Source of the DNA: Candidatus Nitrotoga sp. CP45 | GTDB lineage: Bacteria > Pseudomonadota > Gammaproteobacteria > Burkholderiales > Gallionellaceae | Length of the DNA stretch: 45,299 bases | Assembly: GCA_945874105.1 (NCBI GenBank) | Contig: CAMCFJ010000024.1 | Location: 1-45,299, forward strand | Direction: 5' to 3' | Part shown: positions 28,263 to 38,106 of the stretch, in pieces | Numbering within the stretch: position 1 is the first letter of the stretch | Layout: every line of letters begins with the position of its first letter | Notes under the pieces: generated by a model | What the model saw: only the letters and a program-made list of their open reading frames with translations | Told to the model about the DNA's origin: nothing | Databases searched by the model: none | Position numbers and translations under genes: made by a program

Positions 28263-31200
28263 CTACGCGGCGATTGTGCTGTCGTCGACCAGACGTAGTG
28301 CTTCCTCAATGTCCACTGCCACAACATGTGATACGCCGCGTTCCTGCATGGTTACGCCTACCAGTTGCTGCGCCAGCTCCATGGTGATCTTGTTGTGGCT
28401 GATGAAGATGAATTGGGTGTGCAGTGCCATTTTCTGAATCAGCTTGCACAATCGTTCGGTGTTAGTGTCATCCAGTGGTGCATCAACCTCGTCCAGCAGG
28501 CAGAAAGGCGCAGGGTTAAGCTGGAACAACGAGAACACCAGCGCAATCGCAGTCAACGCTTTTTCGCCGCCTGAGAGCAAGTGAATCGAGGCATTTTTTT
28601 TGCCCGGTGGTTGTGCCATCACCTGCACGCCGCTATCCAGTATTTCATCGCCGGTCAGCACCAGGCGCGCCTCGCCACCGCCAAATAGCACCGGGAACAA
28701 TTCTGCCAGATGACGATTGACTTCATTGTAAGTGGCCATCAATAAGTCGCGCGATTCCTTGTCAATGCGGCGTATTGCCGCTTTCAGCGTGTCCATTGCC
28801 TCGGTCAAATCTTTCGCTTGAGCATCCAGATATGTTTTGCGTTCCTGCGCCGTATGCAATTCCTCGAGCGCCGCCAGATTCACCGAGCCCAGCCCGGTTA
28901 TGTCGCTGTTCAGGCGATTCAATTCGTTCTGTAACGCATTCAGCTTGATATTGCCGCTTTCCAACAGGGAATGCAGTGGTGTTTCATCCACATCCAGCAA
29001 TTGCTCTGCCCATTGTTCATATTGCAGACGTGCTTCCTGTTCCTTGAGCGACAACTCGCTGAGTTTTTCACGCAGTGGATGTAATTTTTGTTCGCACGAC
29101 AGGCGCTCTTGTTCCAGTCTGTTCAGATTATTGGTGGTTTGTTCCAGTATGTTGCGTGTTTCGGCCAGCGCCTGTTCGCGCGTCTGACGCAGTTGCAGTG
29201 CATCCTGCAATTGTTGCTTACTGGTGCCGTCTTCTATTTGCTCTAACTCGGCATGGTTTTGTATCAACGTTTGTTCCAACTGCGCCAGCGTCAACCCGAT
29301 CTGACTGATATTGTGTTTTAGATCGGCGATTTTCTCCGTGCAAGTCTTGACAAAAAAACGAGCTTCCTGCAATTCGTGCTGCGTTTTTTGTGAGCGTTCG
29401 CGCTGTTGGCGTAGCGTAGATTCCTGCGTGGCAGCTTGCAGCCTCACCTGCTCAACGTCTACCTGCTGTGTCGCAATGTTGACACGCAGCATGTCCATGC
29501 GCACAGCGACTTCCTGCTGCTGGTATTGCTCTTCAGCAGACTGTTCGGCCAGCTCCTGCAATTCGCGCGCGATCTGTGCGGCGCGCTCATGGCTGCGTTC
29601 GTTGGCTTGGGTTAATTTAAGAATCTGTACCTGTATTCCATGTTGGCGCTGTTGCAATTCGCTGTCTGCCGTGCGCAAAAGCCCGATGCGGCTTTCGATC
29701 GCGTGATAGGTTTCCTCTGCCAGTGCTGCCTGGCGTTTGCCATGATCCAATGACTCCGCCTGTTGCTGTGCCGCCTCCTGCAAACGCTCAATTTCACGTT
29801 GCCGCGCCAGCAGGCCATGCACTTGGTTATCCGGCGCATGGAACAGCACGCTATGCGCGCCAATCAGGTGTCCCTGCGGTGTCACTAGCCAGGCGCCGGC
29901 AGGTAATCGTCCACGCAAGCTCAATCCTAGCGCCAGCGTCTCCGTGATATACACACCAGACAACCAGTCTGTCACCACGGGCGCAGTTTTTGGATCCTGG
30001 TAGCTTATGAACTGCGCCAACGGGGTCAGCCCAATATCTTGTTGGGCTTTTAAATTGCGCGCTCCGTTCGCTGCAAATACAGCCAGCCTGGCCGGTGGCG
30101 CATCGCTCCAATGCGCGGCATTGTCCAGCTGAGGCAGGGCTAGCGCGTTGAGACGTTCGCGCAAAACCGCTTCCAGCGCATCTTCCCAGCCAGCTTCAAT
30201 GCTGATGGATTGCCACAGGCGCGGCAGTTGATCCAATTGGTGTTCGGTTAACCACGGTTTCAGATTCTTGTCGTTATCGACCTGTTTTTGAAGCTGTTGC
30301 AACGCGGAAAGTTTCGCCTCCACCTGCGCCAGTTGCCGTTCCAGTTCCTGCATTGCGATGCGCTGGTCGCGCCGTGCCGTATCAGCCCCCGGTAATTGCG
30401 CCTGAAGCTCTGTCAACTGCTGTTGTTGCGCGCTGCATTCCATCTCCATCTCGGCGAATAGAGACTGCGTTTCGGCCAGCGCTGCGTTATCCACCTGCGG
30501 CAGGTTGTCCCGTTCCAGCAGCAAACGCGAGCGGCGCGATTCCAGTTGTTGCACATTGCGTTGGATATGTTCGCGTTGCGTATCGGCCAGTTGCAGTTGT
30601 TGCTGCGAGATCAGCTGTTCGCGTTGCATCGTGTTGTGGCGTTCCAGTTCGGTGCGCGCTGCTTCTTCCGCTTGTGGCAGATGGTGCGCTTCGGAGTTCG
30701 CGCGGGTTTCCCAACTCTCAACCCGGATGTCGGCTTCTTGCTGTTGTTGTTGCCAATGTGCCAGCAAAGTCTCCACGCCTTGCAACTGAATGCGCTGCTG
30801 CTCGACCTGCAACTTGCTGTTGGCTGTTTGCTGGGTCAAGCGCGCACGTTGATCGTTGAGGTGGGCAATCTGCTGTTCTAGCCGCGCAATCTCGGCATTG
30901 GCGGCATACAGCTCGCCCTGCTTGGCGTGCAGCACATCAGCCTGCGCGTAATGTTCACTGCGCGTGAATTCCAGTTGGCTTTCCATTTCACGCAGACGCG
31001 CAGTCTCAGCTTCCAGCTCGTTTTTTGTTTTCTCCATGCCCTGGACAAAACGCCCCCGGCGTGTCTCGGCTTCCTGCTTATTCACGAGCCACAGCAATTG
31101 TTGCGTGGTGTCGCGCTTCGATTCCAAATCGCGGTAATGCGTGGCTAGCGCTGCCTGTTCGGTCAGATGGGTAAGCTGCTTGGTCAACTCCTGCATGATG

Positions 31201-31793
31201 TCATCAACGCGCAGCAGGTTGCTGTGCGTATCGGCAATGCGAAGTTCGGTTTCGCGGCGGCGGTCGCGGTATTTGGATACGCCCGCAGCCTCCTCCAGAA
31301 ATACGCGCAGCTCTTCCGGTTTAGCCTCGATGATGCGCGAAATCATGCCCTGTTCGATAATGGCGTAAGCGCGTGCGCCTAGCCCGGTGCCCAGGAAAAT
31401 GTCGGTTATATCCTTGCGCCGCACATGCTGATTGTTGATGTGGTAACTGGAATCACCGTCGCGCAGCAGCACGCGCTTGATCGAGATTTCGGCGTAGCTT
31501 GACCATTGGCCGGCAGCCTTGCCCAGACTGTTATCGAAGATCAGCTCGACACTGGCGCGCGAGACCGGTTTGCGCTTGCCGGAGCCGTTGAAAATGACAT
31601 CTTGCATGGATTCGCCGCGCAGCGCTGAAGCGCGAGATTCGCCCAGCACCCAACGCAGCGCGTCAATGATGTTCGATTTTCCGCAGCCATTCGGGCCGAC
31701 AATGCCTACGACTTGCCCGGGTAGAGCAATGTGGGTGGGATCAACGAAGGATTTGAATCCAGCGAGCTTGATATGAGAAAGACGCAATTTCAA
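28263..31793 (-). CDS. smc: Chromosome segregation ATPase SMC
   Basis: SMC proteins form the ring-shaped condensin that compacts and separates chromosomes. The 1176-residue product has the N-terminal Walker A GIVGPNGCGKSNIIDALRWV, two long coiled coils (about 170-500 and 680-1010) around a hinge (about 510-660, including FISYQDPKTAPVVTDWLSG), and the C-terminal signature HLLSGGEKALTAIALVFSLF with Walker B FCLLDEVDAPLDD. The coiled coils are Gln-rich, as in other betaproteobacterial SMCs. It is divergent from queF with only 54 bp between. ScpA and ScpB are not in the window. Confidence 0.97.
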   Translation of the reverse strand: MKLRLSHIKLAGFKSFVDPTHIALPGQVVGIVGPNGCGKSNIIDALRWVLGESRASALRGESMQDVIFNGSGKRKPVSRASVELIFDNSLGKAAGQWSSYAEISIKRVLLRDGDSSYHINNQHVRRKDITDIFLGTGLGARAYAIIEQGMISRIIEAKPEELRVFLEEAAGVSKYRDRRRETELRIADTHSNLLRVDDIMQELTKQLTHLTEQAALATHYRDLESKRDTTQQLLWLVNKQEAETRRGRFVQGMEKTKNELEAETARLREMESQLEFTRSEHYAQADVLHAKQGELYAANAEIARLEQQIAHLNDQRARLTQQTANSKLQVEQQRIQLQGVETLLAHWQQQQQEADIRVESWETRANSEAHHLPQAEEAARTELERHNTMQREQLISQQQLQLADTQREHIQRNVQQLESRRSRLLLERDNLPQVDNAALAETQSLFAEMEMECSAQQQQLTELQAQLPGADTARRDQRIAMQELERQLAQVEAKLSALQQLQKQVDNDKNLKPWLTEHQLDQLPRLWQSISIEAGWEDALEAVLRERLNALALPQLDNAAHWSDAPPARLAVFAANGARNLKAQQDIGLTPLAQFISYQDPKTAPVVTDWLSGVYITETLALGLSLRGRLPAGAWLVTPQGHLIGAHSVLFHAPDNQVHGLLARQREIERLQEAAQQQAESLDHGKRQAALAEETYHAIESRIGLLRTADSELQQRQHGIQVQILKLTQANERSHERAAQIARELQELAEQSAEEQYQQQEVAVRMDMLRVNIATQQVDVEQVRLQAATQESTLRQQRERSQKTQHELQEARFFVKTCTEKIADLKHNISQIGLTLAQLEQTLIQNHAELEQIEDGTSKQQLQDALQLRQTREQALAETRNILEQTTNNLNRLEQERLSCEQKLHPLREKLSELSLKEQEARLQYEQWAEQLLDVDETPLHSLLESGNIKLNALQNELNRLNSDITGLGSVNLAALEELHTAQERKTYLDAQAKDLTEAMDTLKAAIRRIDKESRDLLMATYNEVNRHLAELFPVLFGGGEARLVLTGDEILDSGVQVMAQPPGKKNASIHLLSGGEKALTAIALVFSLFQLNPAPFCLLDEVDAPLDDTNTERLCKLIQKMALHTQFIFISHNKITMELAQQLVGVTMQERGVSHVVAVDIEEALRLVDDSTIAA

Positions 31794-31847
31794 TCAGTTG
31801 GACATTATAATGCGCTGTATTCTAACTGACCCACAAGGCATATCAAA

Positions 31848-32282
31848 ATGAGCGCTCTGCCCAGCAAAACCGTGGCCAGCAAACTTCTGGAAACTTTCGC
31901 CAATCCTAACTCCGTGCGTGATTACCACATCCACATGGAAATCCCTGAGTTTACCTGTCTGTGTCCCAAGACTGGCCAGCCCGATTTTGCTACGTTGATC
32001 CTCGATTACATCGCGGATACGACCTGCGTCGAACTGAAAAGTCTTAAGCTCTATACCTGGTCATTCCGCGATGAAGGTCACTTCCATGAAGACGTCACCA
32101 ATCGCATGCTGGATGATTTGGTTGCCGCCACCCAGCCGCGTTTCATGCGTCTTACCGCCAAATTTTACGTTCGTGGCGGCATCTTCACCAATATAGTGGC
32201 GGAACACCGGAAGCCAGGCTGGCAAGCGCAGCCGCTGGTGGATCTGATGCAGTTTCAGACGCAGTCGAATACGCGTGGCTAG
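31848..32282 (+). CDS. queF: NADPH-dependent 7-cyano-7-deazaguanine reductase
   Basis: QueF reduces the nitrile preQ0 to preQ1 on the way to queuosine in tRNA. The 144-residue single-domain (YkvM-type) form has catalytic Cys39 and Asp46 in [14 protein letters not shown] and the substrate motif [21 protein letters not shown]. The protein ends QSNTRG like its relatives, so it is full length. Its TAG stop codon lies within the terminal CTAG of element copy B, which begins at 32279. Confidence 0.95.
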   Translation: MSALPSKTVASKLLETFANPNSVRDYHIHMEIPEFTCLCPKTGQPDFATLILDYIADTTCVELKSLKLYTWSFRDEGHFHEDVTNRMLDDLVAATQPRFMRLTAKFYVRGGIFTNIVAEHRKPGWQAQPLVDLMQFQTQSNTRG

Positions 32283-32467
32283 TATCGCAAATCGTAAATA
32301 ACGAAACATATTGTTTTGGATTTACCCGCAGCATGGCAGTTGAGTTACGGTAATTGCCCTCTCCCTAACCCTCTCCCGCAAGCGGGAGAGGGGACGGTCA
32401 CCCTCTCTCCCGCTTGCGGGAGAGAGTTGGAGAGAGGGTTTTCGCAATTAACAGGTCGTGATACTAG
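32279..32467 (+). repeat. Palindromic element copy B (189 bp)
   Basis: Full-length copy: left end CTAGTATCGC, right end GTGATACTAG, two strong internal hairpins (CCCTCTCCCGC/GCGGGAGAGGG and CTCTCTCCCGC/GCGGGAGAGAG). The first TAG is the queF stop codon. It separates queF from the NYN gene and could end or protect the queF transcript. Confidence 0.95.
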
Positions 32468-32526
32468 TTGGCAATAGTTGGGGAACGGGTGTCGCAGCAT
32501 TAACTAATTTAATTTAGGAGTAACGG

Positions 32527-33354
32527 ATGGCTGGTCAACCTGAAATTACCAACATGGCACTGTTTTGCGATTTCGAGAACATTGCGTTAGGGGTGCGTGA
32601 CGCCAAGTATGCGCAGTTCGACATCAAGAAAGTGCTGGAACGCTTGCTGCTCAAGGGCAGCATTGTCGTCAAAAAAGCTTATTGTGACTGGGATCGTTAC
32701 AAGGAATTCAAGGCGACGATGCATGAAGCGGCTTTTGAATTGATCGAGATTCCGCATGTGCGCCAATCAGGAAAAAATTCTGCCGATATCCGCATGGTCG
32801 TCGATGCGCTGGATCTTTGCTATACCAAATCCCATGTTGATACTTTCGTCATTATCAGCGGTGACTCGGATTTTTCTCCATTGGTTTCAAAGCTGCGGGA
32901 GAACAACAAATATGTGATCGGGATTGGGGTCAAGGACTCGACTTCTGATTTGCTCAGCGCCAATTGCGATGAATTCATTTTTTATGATGATCTGGTGCGT
33001 GAGCAGGAAGCACAGAAAAAACGCGCTGCGAAAAAATCTCCGGCAAAAGCGCCTGCCGGCGGCACGACGAAAAAATCAACATTGAAGACTGAAGATGACA
33101 AGCGGCAGGAAGCACTCGACTTTATAGTCGAAACCATTGAAGCATTGATTGCCGAACGGGGGGAGGAAAAAGTATGGTATTCCATGGTCAAACCAACCAT
33201 GCAGCGCCGTAAGCCGGGCTTTACTGAATCGGCTTATGGCTATCGTTCGTTCAAGGAATTGGTGGAGGACGCGCAGAAGCACAATCTGCTCATGATGGTG
33301 CGTGATGAAAAAACAGGTCAATACACCATACATTTACCAGCGGCGGAGGAATAA
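32527..33354 (+). CDS. NYN-domain (LabA-like) protein with C-terminal OST-HTH/LOTUS domain
   Basis: Residues about 8-160 form a NYN/PIN-like ribonuclease domain with the acidic clusters ALFCDFENIALG, ADIRMVVDALD and FVIISGDSDFSPLV. A Lys/Ala-rich linker (about 160-190) follows. The end (about 195-270) looks like an OST-HTH/LOTUS RNA-binding domain (KVWYSMVKPTMQRRKPGF, YGYRSFKELVEDA). The ribosome site AGGAG is well placed. Proteins of this build are thought to be RNA-acting nucleases; the target is unknown. It stands alone between element copy B and the two-component pair. Confidence 0.87.
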   Translation: MAGQPEITNMALFCDFENIALGVRDAKYAQFDIKKVLERLLLKGSIVVKKAYCDWDRYKEFKATMHEAAFELIEIPHVRQSGKNSADIRMVVDALDLCYTKSHVDTFVIISGDSDFSPLVSKLRENNKYVIGIGVKDSTSDLLSANCDEFIFYDDLVREQEAQKKRAAKKSPAKAPAGGTTKKSTLKTEDDKRQEALDFIVETIEALIAERGEEKVWYSMVKPTMQRRKPGFTESAYGYRSFKELVEDAQKHNLLMMVRDEKTGQYTIHLPAAEE

Positions 33355-33459
33355 CAGCGCTATAGGACGCAACCAAATTCGGGGTGTAAATTCAACCTGC
33401 GGATTCATCGTATTTCATCCGGCGCACGCCGAGGCTATCAAAATAGGTTGGTCATTTAA

Positions 33460-34728
33460 ATGAAACCATTTGTTTCTTTTTCAACGCCGTCGCCAGTGAA
33501 TCTGCGACGCGTGCTGGTACTCAAAAATATCGCCGTGGTCGGGCTGACGCTGGCAGTGCTGGTGGTTGCCAAAGGTATGGGGATGCCGTTGCCATTTGCA
33601 GTGATCGGCACTGTGCTGCTGGCTCTCAATGTTCTCACCTGGATACGCTTCAAGCTGCCTTGGCCAGTGCAGGAAATTGAGGTGTTCGGGCAGTTGGTGC
33701 TGGATGTTCTGTTGCTGAGCACGTTGCTCTATCTGGCTGGGGGCACCACCAATCCGTTTGTGTTGCTGCTGTTGTTGCCGCTCACAATAGCCGCTGCCAC
33801 GCTATTGGCTGTCTATGCCTGGTTGTTGGCCGCGTTAATCGTGGGCTGTTATACGTTCCTGATGTTCGTATACATCCCGCTGCCGCATTTTCATATTGAC
33901 CACGTTGCCCGCCTGGACTCAAGTGCCTGGTTCATGTGGTTCGGGTTCGTGCTGGGCGTGGGGTTGGTCGGCTACTATGTGGTGAAGATGGGCAACACCT
34001 TGCGTGAACGCGAGCACATGCTGGCGGAAGTGCGTGAAAACGCGCTGCGTGATGAACATCTGGTTGCGCTCGGCGCATTGGCAGTGGGTGCGGCGCATGA
34101 ATTAGGCACGCCGCTGGGCACAATGGCGGTAGTGCTCAAAGAACTCGAACATCAATACGCGACGCAACCAGAATTGGTGCAAGAGTTGCACCTGTTGCGT
34201 GATCAAGTTACGCGTTGCAAAAACACGCTTTCCAGCATGCTTTCATCCACAGAACAAGCTCGTGCGGAAAGTGGTTACAGCATCGCGCTTGATAATTATT
34301 TTGCAGACTTGCTGGCGCAATGGCGCAGCATGCGTCCCTCGGCGCAGGTAAGTTATCGCTGGACGGGCCCGTCACCCGCCCCGCAGATTGTCGCGGAGCA
34401 AGTGTTGGGGCAAATCATCACCAATATTCTGAACAATGCTGCCGATGCTTCGGAGGACAGTGTCGAGGTGGAAGTCAGTTGCGATGCAGAGCAATTAAAG
34501 ATCGAAGTCTCAGACCGTGGGTCAGGCTTGACTCCCTCTGCGGAAACGCATGCCGGAAAATTATTTTTTACCACCAAGGAAAGCGGACAGGGACTGGGAT
34601 TGTTTCTAGTTAATGCCGCGCTGCGCCGGTTTGGCGGCGCACTCTCCTTGTCGAATCGGGATGGCGGAGGGGTGTGCACCCGAGTGACATTGCCCCTGGC
34701 GAGTTTACGTGTGACGAATTCAATATGA
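33460..34728 (+). CDS. regB: Redox-sensing histidine kinase, RegB/PrrB type
   Basis: The 422-residue kinase has about six membrane helices (residues 20-175) and the quinone-binding motif GGTTNPF (94-100) of RegB. The H-box is GAAHELGTPLG with phosphorylated His213. A cysteine (Cys253 in RDQVTRCKN) lies exactly 40 residues after it, the spacing of the redox-active cysteine in RegB of Rhodobacter. The ATPase domain carries NILNNAADAS and GQGLGLFLVNA. RegB senses the quinone pool and oxygen and controls respiration, carbon and nitrogen fixation genes. It overlaps the regulator gene by four bases (ATGA). Confidence 0.9.
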   Translation: MKPFVSFSTPSPVNLRRVLVLKNIAVVGLTLAVLVVAKGMGMPLPFAVIGTVLLALNVLTWIRFKLPWPVQEIEVFGQLVLDVLLLSTLLYLAGGTTNPFVLLLLLPLTIAAATLLAVYAWLLAALIVGCYTFLMFVYIPLPHFHIDHVARLDSSAWFMWFGFVLGVGLVGYYVVKMGNTLREREHMLAEVRENALRDEHLVALGALAVGAAHELGTPLGTMAVVLKELEHQYATQPELVQELHLLRDQVTRCKNTLSSMLSSTEQARAESGYSIALDNYFADLLAQWRSMRPSAQVSYRWTGPSPAPQIVAEQVLGQIITNILNNAADASEDSVEVEVSCDAEQLKIEVSDRGSGLTPSAETHAGKLFFTTKESGQGLGLFLVNAALRRFGGALSLSNRDGGGVCTRVTLPLASLRVTNSI

Positions 34729-35291
34729 CTTTACCAGCATTGGAAAATTCGCTTCCGCGCAAGCTTCTGCTGGTGGACGATGATGTCACCTATTGCACGG
34801 TGTTGGCGCAGGCTCTTACTCGGCGTGGTTTCGCGGTAAGTGTGGCAAATAATGTGAATGATGCCATTCAACTGATTGCGCAAAATCTGCCCACGCATGC
34901 GGTGATTGATCTAAAAATGCCCGGGCCGTCAGGCTTGACGCTGGTGGCCTATCTCAAAGAGCGCAAGCCTGACGCGCTGATCGTGGTGCTCACCGGCTAT
35001 TCGAGCATTGCAACAGCTGTGGAGGCAGTGAAGCTGGGCGCAACATACTATCTGGCCAAGCCTGCGGATGCGGATGAAATTGTCGCGGCTTTTGACCATC
35101 GGCCAGGCGTCGCTGAAGCTGCGATTATGACGAAACCAATGTCAGTGGATCGGTTGGAGTGGGAGCATCTGCAAAAGGTGCTGACTGACTGTGGCGGTAA
35201 CATTTCCGCTGCCGCACGCACACTTAATATGCATCGGCGCACGTTACAACGAAAATTGCAGAAACATCCGGCTCCTGAACGTGGTGATTAG
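34725..35291 (+). CDS. regA: Response regulator, RegA/PrrA/ActR type
   Basis: This partner of the RegB-type kinase has 188 residues from the ATG at 34725, which overlaps the kinase stop. The receiver domain has acidic pocket VDDD (about 17-20), phosphorylated Asp62 (VIDLKMPG), Thr90 and Lys112. The C-terminal Fis-like helix-turn-helix, GGNISAAARTLNMHRRTLQR, is the hallmark of RegA. The longer reading adds 17 residues inside the kinase gene. Its TAG stop is formed by the first bases (TTAG) of element copy C. Confidence 0.92.
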   Translation: MTLPALENSLPRKLLLVDDDVTYCTVLAQALTRRGFAVSVANNVNDAIQLIAQNLPTHAVIDLKMPGPSGLTLVAYLKERKPDALIVVLTGYSSIATAVEAVKLGATYYLAKPADADEIVAAFDHRPGVAEAAIMTKPMSVDRLEWEHLQKVLTDCGGNISAAARTLNMHRRTLQRKLQKHPAPERGD

Positions 35292-35476
35292 TATCGCAAA
35301 TCGTAAATAACGAAACATATTGTTTTGGATTTACCCGCAGCAAGGCAGTTGAATTGCGGTAATTACCCTCTCCCTAACCCTCCCCCGCAAGCGGGGGAGG
35401 GGACGATCACCCTCTCTCCCGCTTGCGGGAGAGAGTTGGAGAGAGGGTTTTCGCAATTAACAGGCCGTGATACTAG
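35288..35476 (+). repeat. Palindromic element copy C (189 bp)
   Basis: Full-length copy starting TTAGTATCGC, whose TAG is the regA stop. The first stem carries the paired change C35383/G35396 where copy B has T/A. The right-hand CTAG (35473-35476) is also the left end of copy D. Confidence 0.95.
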
Positions 35477-35661
35477 TATCGCAAATCGTAAATAACGAAA
35501 CATATTGTTTTGGATTTACCCGCAGCATGGCAGTTGAGTTACGGTAATTACCCTCTCCCTAACCCTCTCCCGCAAGCGGGAGAGGGGACGGCCACCCTCT
35601 CTCCCGCTTGCGGGAGAGAGTTGGAGAGAGGGTTTTCGCAATTAACAGGTCGTGATACTAG
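35473..35661 (+). repeat. Palindromic element copy D (189 bp), in tandem with C
   Basis: Full-length, same orientation as C, beginning at the shared CTAG and ending GTGATACTAG at 35661. The sequence is nearer to copy B than to its neighbour C, so it looks like a second insertion, not a local duplication. The remaining 186 bases up to trhO hold only its leader and probable promoter. Confidence 0.95.
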
Positions 35662-35847
35662 TTCATAAAATAACAGCAGCCAGATGTTATTGACGTGCAT
35701 CAAGACTGGAAAGCCGCTCTGAACCGGTTTAAAATTCGGTTTGAGGCACATAATCAGACGCAGTGCCCCACGCGCTCCCAACTTCGAGCTGAATAGCCGA
35801 ATATTTTTTGCAGTCATCACACAAGTTTTAATAGAGATAAATAATTC

Positions 35848-36792
35848 ATGTCCAAAATTGTTATTGCTGCATTGTATAAATTTGCCAAACTCCCTGACTA
35901 CCGCGAGATACAGATCGGTTTATTCGATTTTTGCGTGGCGCAAGGGATCAATGGAACAATTTTACTGGCTGCGGAAGGCATTAACGGAACGGTCGCCGGT
36001 ACACGCGCAGGGGTGGATGCATTGATGGCTTTCTTGCGGGCTGATGCGCGATTAGCGGATATCGAACACAAGGAATCTTATTCTGATGCAATGCCTTTTG
36101 ACAGAATGAAGGTTCGCCTTAAAAAGGAGATCGTCACGCTAGGAGTGCCGGGCGTGGATCCGAACGAAAAGGTCGGAACCTACGTGGATGCGAAAGACTG
36201 GAATGCTCTAATTTCCGATCCGGAGGTAGTGCTAATTGATACACGAAATGGCTACGAATTCGACATAGGAACTTTTCGTGGCGCGATTGACCCCCACACC
36301 ACGACATTTCGCCAGTTTCCCGAATACATCAGCAAAAATTTTGATCCCGCCAAGCATAAAAAAATTGCGATGTTTTGTACCGGCGGAATTCGGTGTGAAA
36401 AAGCGAGTTCTTTCATGCTCGGGCTGGGTTTCGAGGAGGTCTACCACCTACAGGGCGGCATCCTCAAGTATCTTGAAAATATTCCTGCTGAAAAGAGCAT
36501 GTGGGAGGGCGAGTGCTTCGTCTTCGACCAGCGAATTTCTGTTGGACAGGATTTGAAAGTAGGCACGCATGATCAATGCTTCGCCTGCCGCCATCCCGTT
36601 TCACAGGATGAACAGGCGTTACCCAGCTATCAAGCTGGCATATCTTGCGTGCATTGCTTTGATACCCTGCCGCAAAAAACTCGTGACCGTGCGATTGAGC
36701 GGCACAAACAGAATGAACTGGCACGAAATCGCGGTGGCTCACATATCGGCGTGTCGCAAAAAAAGCAAACAGAAACGCAAAGCGAGAGCTGA
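35848..36792 (+). CDS. trhO: tRNA uridine(34) hydroxylase, rhodanese family
   Basis: TrhO (YceA) makes 5-hydroxyuridine at tRNA position 34, using oxygen. The 314-residue protein has the N-terminal acylphosphatase-like half ([24 protein letters not shown]) and a rhodanese half with active-site loop [12 protein letters not shown] (Cys177, Cys183), followed by a cysteine-containing segment ([12 protein letters not shown]) that may bind metal. The start ATG is confirmed by family alignment from the first residues. It is isolated by repeats on both sides. Confidence 0.94.
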   Translation: MSKIVIAALYKFAKLPDYREIQIGLFDFCVAQGINGTILLAAEGINGTVAGTRAGVDALMAFLRADARLADIEHKESYSDAMPFDRMKVRLKKEIVTLGVPGVDPNEKVGTYVDAKDWNALISDPEVVLIDTRNGYEFDIGTFRGAIDPHTTTFRQFPEYISKNFDPAKHKKIAMFCTGGIRCEKASSFMLGLGFEEVYHLQGGILKYLENIPAEKSMWEGECFVFDQRISVGQDLKVGTHDQCFACRHPVSQDEQALPSYQAGISCVHCFDTLPQKTRDRAIERHKQNELARNRGGSHIGVSQKKQTETQSES

Positions 36793-36851
36793 TGCGGTTG
36801 ATGGCTATTTACACGCTAGTAGATCGTTGCGTTAAAATAACTACAAATAAT

Positions 36852-36992
36852 CCGTTCGGCCTGACCCTTCGACTTCGCTCAGGACTGAAGGCATTGTCGA
36901 ATGCCGATATTACAAATAGTCCGTTCGGCCTGAGCTTGTCGAAGGCTAGTTCTGGCGCGGGACTAACGGTTCGACAAGCTCACCGCGAACGG
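36852..36992. repeat. Two TTCGGCCTGAG-type repeat units
   Basis: CCGTTCGGCCTGA occurs at 36852 and again about 66 bp later; the pair closes with GGTTCGACAAGCTCACCGCGAACGG. Both are preceded by ACAAATA(A/G)T, as at 4558, so the duplicated unit is longer than the core. Between 36993 and 37230 I see nothing but a leader with a GGAGAG ribosome site. Confidence 0.7.
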
Positions 36993-37230
36993 TAATGTGG
37001 TTTTGCTGGAATGCACCACTAGTTAGAAACTAAACCCATTGCGTGATTGAAAGCCACAGCTTTCTTCTTGAAGAAAATAAACAAAATATATTCTCGACAT
37101 CGGCGCGCAATTGATGACATCATCCAAAGTTGCCAGTCATTGTGAGATCAATGATTCTGACTTTTAAACTTATACCCGCAGCGTTAATTAGATTTGCCGC
37201 TAGCCACGATTAAAATAACGGAGAGAAATT

Positions 37231-38106
37231 ATGAAGGCATCATCACCCGCAGCGGCAGTTACTAAAGACTTTGAGGATGGCGAAAAGCTTATAGCCAGCA
37301 AAGACTATGCTAAAGCCCTAAAGTCATTCAAAAAAGCTGCCGAGCAGGGACATGCACTAGCGCAAAACTATATGGGGCTCATCTACGCAAAAGGCCTGGG
37401 CGTTACCCAGGATTTTCAGAAAGCAGAGCCTTGGTTTCGCAAGTCAGCAGAGCAGGGAGAGCCACTGGCCCAAAATAATCTTGGGCTCATGTATGCCAAA
37501 GGCGAAGGTGTTGCACAGGATTACCAACAGGCTGTGTTCTGGTTGACCAAAGCCGCAGAGCAGGGAAATTCGGAAGCGCAATATAATCTGGGGTTCATGT
37601 ACGCAAAAGGCCAAGGCGTCAAACAGGACGACCAGCAGGCTGTATTCTGGTTTCGCAAGGCAGCAGAGCAGGGCGATGAAGTGGCCCAATACAACCTGGC
37701 CTTCATGTATGAAAAAGGAATTGGCGTTGAACAGGATTACGAGCAAGCCGTATTTTTATACAGCATGGCTGCCGGGCAGGGAAGTACAGATGCCCAACTG
37801 AATTTGGGTGGCTTGTATGACACCGGTGAAGGGGTAGAGCAGGATCAAAAGCAGGCTGTGACTTGGTGGACCAAGGCCGCAGACAAGGGGCACGCGGTTG
37901 CACAAAACAATTTGGGGCTTATGTATGCGCAGGGTCATGGCGTTGCACAGAACTACGTCGAAGCGCATAAATGGTTCAGTCTGGCCAGTGAGGCTGGTGA
38001 TGAAAGTGCAAAAAATGGACTGGAGATTGCCGAATCGATTATGACGGCCGCCCAAATTGCCGAAGCGAAAGAACTGGTAAGTGATTGGAAAGAATCTCGC
38101 GCCTAA
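37231..38106 (+). CDS. Sel1-like repeat protein
   Basis: The 291-residue protein consists of about seven Sel1-like (TPR-type) 36-residue repeats, each of the form AAEQGxxxAQxNLGxMYxKGxGVxQD, starting near residue 27. No signal peptide or membrane segment is evident, so it is probably cytoplasmic and acts as a protein-binding scaffold. Repeats 2-4 are nearly identical, suggesting recent internal duplication. A GGAGAG site lies before the ATG. Its TAA stop is formed by the terminal CTAA of the inverted element copy E. Confidence 0.88.
   Translation: MKASSPAAAVTKDFEDGEKLIASKDYAKALKSFKKAAEQGHALAQNYMGLIYAKGLGVTQDFQKAEPWFRKSAEQGEPLAQNNLGLMYAKGEGVAQDYQQAVFWLTKAAEQGNSEAQYNLGFMYAKGQGVKQDDQQAVFWFRKAAEQGDEVAQYNLAFMYEKGIGVEQDYEQAVFLYSMAAGQGSTDAQLNLGGLYDTGEGVEQDQKQAVTWWTKAADKGHAVAQNNLGLMYAQGHGVAQNYVEAHKWFSLASEAGDESAKNGLEIAESIMTAAQIAEAKELVSDWKESRA

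Noticed and set aside
30353-30859. 168-residue plus-strand ORF within smc
   Set aside because: It is antisense to the smc coiled-coil region, Ala/Arg/Val-rich and without likeness to known proteins.
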